A DNA stretch of 51,775 nt from Bacteroidales bacterium (GTDB lineage: Bacteria > Bacteroidota > Bacteroidia > Bacteroidales > Tenuifilaceae), in the NCBI GenBank assembly GCA_013141385.1, contig JABFRB010000025.1, forward strand, positions 1 to 51,775, given 5' to 3'. The notes beneath the pieces are model-generated. The model saw only the letters and a list, made by a program, of their open reading frames with translations. It had not been told where the DNA came from and did not search any database. Numbering within the stretch: the stretch's first letter is position 1; each line of letters begins with the position of its first letter. Below are positions 49,004 through 51,775 of the stretch, piece by piece. Both the position numbers and the translations under genes were made by a program.

Positions 49004-50545
49004 ATGTTTACCGAAATCGACTTAATTCAGCTAGCAGAACAAGGAGTGGAGCCATCAACCGCTACTCAGCAAATCGAAAACTTTAGAAAAGGTTTTCCTT
49101 TTTTGAAAATCACTGCTCCTGCAACCAGTAATAATGGTATCATAAAACTTGATTGCGATGAGGTTGATGATCTTGTTGATCTATATAAAGGTTTTGACGG
49201 TAGTCGATTAAAATTTGTACCTGCCTCTGGTGCTGCTACTCGAATGTTTAAGCACCTCTTTGAATTTATTCAGGATTTCCCTAGTAAAGGAGCGGAATGC
49301 CTTAATGATAAGAGTTTTGGTTCTGCAAGGAATTTTTTCAATTGTATAAATAAATTTTCATTTTATCCTAAACTGTTCGATGAACTTTGGAATACTGGCT
49401 ATAAGATGGATGAACTCTTAGAGCGACAGTATTTTCTGCCTATTGCTGAAGCACTTCTTGCGAATGACGGGTTAAACTACGGGAATCTACCAAAAGGGTT
49501 AATACTTTTTCATCGATATAAAGATAGTTCACGTACAGCCATGGAAGAGCATTTAGTAGAAGGTGCTCAGTACTGTAGGGATACTCATGGAAATCTCAAT
49601 CTACATCTTACAGTTTCAACAGAACATCGGGTAGGTTTTGAAAAACTTATAGAAAGGGTTAAAGAGCATTATGAATCACATTATGATGTAAAGCTAAACA
49701 TCTCCTTTTCTGAGCAAAAATCATCAACTGATACAATTGCCGTTGAGATGGATAATACCCCATTCAGGAATACTGATGGCACATTACTTTTTAGACCTGG
49801 CGGACATGGTGCACTACTTGATAACCTAAATGACATTAATTCTGATATCGTTTTTATAAAGAATATTGATAATGTTGTTCCCGATAGGCTTAAACCACAA
49901 ACTGTAAGGTATAAAAAAGCTCTTGCAGGTTTACTGCTTAGCTATAAAGACATAATCTTCGACTATATACTAAAACTTCATGATGACGAGTATGTTGATG
50001 AAGAGTTTTTACATCAAGTTTTCAATTTCTCAAAAAATGAACTTTGCATTTTGCCATCCGATAGTTTGAACACTAATGATTTAAAAGAACTAAAGAGATA
50101 TTTAATTGATGTTCTTAACCGTCCTATTAGAGTTTGCGGGATGGTAAAAAATCAAGGAGAACCCGGTGGTGGCCCTTTCTGGGCAAAAAATACTGACGGC
50201 ACAACTAGCCTACAAATAGTTGAAAGTTCCCAAGTTGATTTAAATGATCGAACCATTACAGAGATATTTAACCAATCTACCCACTTTAACCCTGTGGATT
50301 TAGTCTGCTACTTGAAGGATTATAAAGGAGAGAAATTTGATCTGCTTAAATTCCGTGATCCTTTAACAGGCTTTATTTCGATTAAAAGCAAGGATGGACG
50401 AAATCTGAAAGCGCAGGAATTGCCCGGATTATGGAATGGTGGAATGTCGAACTGGAATACCATTTTTGTTGAAGTGCCATTAATTACCTTTAACCCTGTT
50501 AAGAGCGTGAATGATTTGTTGAGGGATGAGCATCAAACGGATTAA
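49004..50545 (+). CDS. DUF4301 family protein, nucleotidyltransferase-like
   Basis: A 513-residue cytoplasmic protein of family DUF4301, function unknown. Three motifs recall UDP-sugar pyrophosphorylases of the GT-A fold: an N-terminal VPASGAATRM (72-81, in place of LAGGxGTR), RPGGHGALLDNL (264-275, like PGGNGGLYxAL) and FIKNIDNVVPD (284-294, like xxxVDNxL). KGLILFHRY and TAMEEHLVEGAQY lie between. The catalytic identity is not proven and no sugar-nucleotide genes lie beside it. The 206 bases before it hold nothing recognised, and it ends 90 bases from convergent truA. Confidence 0.8.
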   Translation: MFTEIDLIQLAEQGVEPSTATQQIENFRKGFPFLKITAPATSNNGIIKLDCDEVDDLVDLYKGFDGSRLKFVPASGAATRMFKHLFEFIQDFPSKGAECLNDKSFGSARNFFNCINKFSFYPKLFDELWNTGYKMDELLERQYFLPIAEALLANDGLNYGNLPKGLILFHRYKDSSRTAMEEHLVEGAQYCRDTHGNLNLHLTVSTEHRVGFEKLIERVKEHYESHYDVKLNISFSEQKSSTDTIAVEMDNTPFRNTDGTLLFRPGGHGALLDNLNDINSDIVFIKNIDNVVPDRLKPQTVRYKKALAGLLLSYKDIIFDYILKLHDDEYVDEEFLHQVFNFSKNELCILPSDSLNTNDLKELKRYLIDVLNRPIRVCGMVKNQGEPGGGPFWAKNTDGTTSLQIVESSQVDLNDRTITEIFNQSTHFNPVDLVCYLKDYKGEKFDLLKFRDPLTGFISIKSKDGRNLKAQELPGLWNGGMSNWNTIFVEVPLITFNPVKSVNDLLRDEHQTD

Positions 50546-50635
50546 ATTAACAATGAGGCAAAATGCCAATTAGCCAATTTGAGGTACTATTATTCGAGAA
50601 TTGTTTCCATTTTTAATTGTCAAATCGGCATATTG

Positions 50636-51394
50636 TTAAATTAAGAAAATTTCTTTTGGATACTCAATCCCAGTAAGATAAAGCCCTTCCGCAGGTGCTG
50701 AAGATCCAGCTAATGATCGATCTTTTGCAGCAATAATCTCCGAAAACCTTTCAACGGTTATCTTTTTCCTACCCACATCAACCATAGTGCCTACAATGGC
50801 CCTAACCATATTTCGCAAAAACCTATCCGCAGTTATTGAAAAAACGAGTAGATTATCCTTCTCTTCCCAATTTGCCGAATATATTTTGCAATCTGATGTT
50901 TTATTATCTGAACCAACCTTGCTAAAGCTTGTAAAATCTGTGTAATTGAATAAATGCCTGGATGCTTGCTGCATCAAATCAATGTCAAGCGATCCAAAGA
51001 ACATCCAAGCCAGTTCGCGCCAAAAAGGATCTTTGTCCCGGCAAATAAAATAGTGGTAAGTTCTGCTAGTAGCATCAAAACGGGCATGAGCCTCGGGTTT
51101 AACGGAGCGTATAGATTTAATTGAGATATCTAACGGAAGAATTTGATTTAGGTGATATAGAAAAGAGGGGTTGCTGCTTAAATCGCTACGAATAGAATCA
51201 AAATGAGCAACAAAATACTTTGCATGAACACCAGTATCGGTGCGCCCTGCGCCTAATGTGCTAATATCCTCCTTAAGAAGAGTGGCTAAAGAACTATTAA
51301 GCTCAGCTTGAACACTATGTGCATTCTCCTGAATTTGCCATCCGTGATAATTTGTTCCACGGTACGATAGTTCGATGAAGTAACGATAGTTCAC
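50636..51394 (-). CDS. truA: tRNA pseudouridine synthase A
   Basis: A 252-residue enzyme that makes pseudouridine at tRNA positions 38-40. Catalytic Asp53 lies in GAGRTDTGVHA (48-58). Other family marks are LSYRGTNYHGWQ (9-20), DATSRTYHYF, DRFLRNMVRAIVGTMVDVGR and PAEGLYLTGIEYP. Length is standard. Single gene, convergent with the DUF4301 gene. Confidence 0.97.
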   Translation of the reverse strand: MNYRYFIELSYRGTNYHGWQIQENAHSVQAELNSSLATLLKEDISTLGAGRTDTGVHAKYFVAHFDSIRSDLSSNPSFLYHLNQILPLDISIKSIRSVKPEAHARFDATSRTYHYFICRDKDPFWRELAWMFFGSLDIDLMQQASRHLFNYTDFTSFSKVGSDNKTSDCKIYSANWEEKDNLLVFSITADRFLRNMVRAIVGTMVDVGRKKITVERFSEIIAAKDRSLAGSSAPAEGLYLTGIEYPKEIFLI

Positions 51395-51775
51395 TTTGTT
51401 AATCTTTTTGCAAATGTAATGTTTGGATTGGAATACTGATAAATTGATAGGATGATAAGTGGAAAGTTAAATATGACCTTGTTGCATGCAATTTGGCTAT
51501 CGCAGCGATTATTGGGGTGGGATATGGAGCATTATGAAGAATAATAGCCATAATGGTTTAATAATGGATGGTAATGGGGTGTTAGTTCTGTGCAATAAAA
51601 CTATCGCATTTTACGATATTAACCCGTAGTCCACCTTTAACTAAATTGTAATGCGAATTAAGGGTTGAAACTACTTTACTAATAATTTAGTTAAATATTT
51701 GAAAATCAATAAAATAACATCAGAAATATTTGTTTAAAACCCTGGAAATCATTATCTTAAGCGATTAATCTCACT
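51395..51775. other. Window end, 381 bases without recognised gene
   Basis: AT-rich stretch upstream of truA. No open frame, hairpin or promoter element stands out; it probably belongs to the upstream region of truA and a gene beyond the window. Confidence 0.4.

Overview
The window looks like chromosomal DNA from an AT-rich member of the Bacteroidota, most likely an anaerobic Bacteroidales-type organism. The evidence is a SusC/SusD/SusE outer-membrane starch system, three proteins ending in type IX secretion (T9SS) sorting domains, several TAnnTTTG promoter elements of the Bacteroidota type, and an A-type flavodiiron protein of the sort anaerobes use against O2 or NO. Genus cannot be decided from the sequence. 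I saw no rRNA, tRNA, CRISPR array, phage or insertion sequence.

Region by region. 1-13,515 is mostly housekeeping: an exported rhodanese, a Rel/SpoT-type (p)ppGpp enzyme with a broken hydrolase site, an AAA ATPase, DNA ligase (ligA), a DUF6913 protein next to dapA, a dihydroorotate-dehydrogenase-like protein, a TPR protein, a ComA-type phosphosulfolactate synthase, a DUF3108 protein and a PagL-like protein. 13,598-36,847 is a starch/maltose utilisation locus. The minus strand carries susC-susD-susE and a T9SS-secreted GH13 amylase. The plus strand carries a LacI-type regulator, a sugar symporter, beta-phosphoglucomutase, maltose phosphorylase, fructose-bisphosphate aldolase, a SusA-like neopullulanase and a lipoprotein GH13 enzyme, then phosphofructokinase (minus) and a fourth GH13 enzyme. 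Three copies of a CGnAATCGTnTGAAAT-like operator lie between susC and lacI, before the symporter and before the last amylase.

36,980-44,129 holds what I consider the most unusual group: a small secreted DUF333 protein beside two large T9SS-secreted papain-family proteases. The proteases carry the same DUF333 module as their N-terminal pro-region. The two proteases are near-identical in their catalytic halves but have different C-terminal modules, and they share a conserved upstream block. The small protein looks like a free-standing protease propeptide and is a candidate inhibitor or chaperone.

44,310-51,394 returns to mixed functions: flavodiiron protein, PiT phosphate transporter, a small cupin, two adjacent hotdog thioesterases, a DUF4301 protein with nucleotidyltransferase-like motifs, and truA.

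How the starch genes fit together (inference from families): surface amylase and SusCDE capture and cut starch and import maltodextrins; periplasmic and lipoprotein GH13 enzymes trim them to small sugars; the symporter imports maltose; maltose phosphorylase and beta-phosphoglucomutase convert it to glucose plus glucose-6-phosphate; phosphofructokinase and aldolase, encoded in the same locus, carry the carbon into glycolysis.
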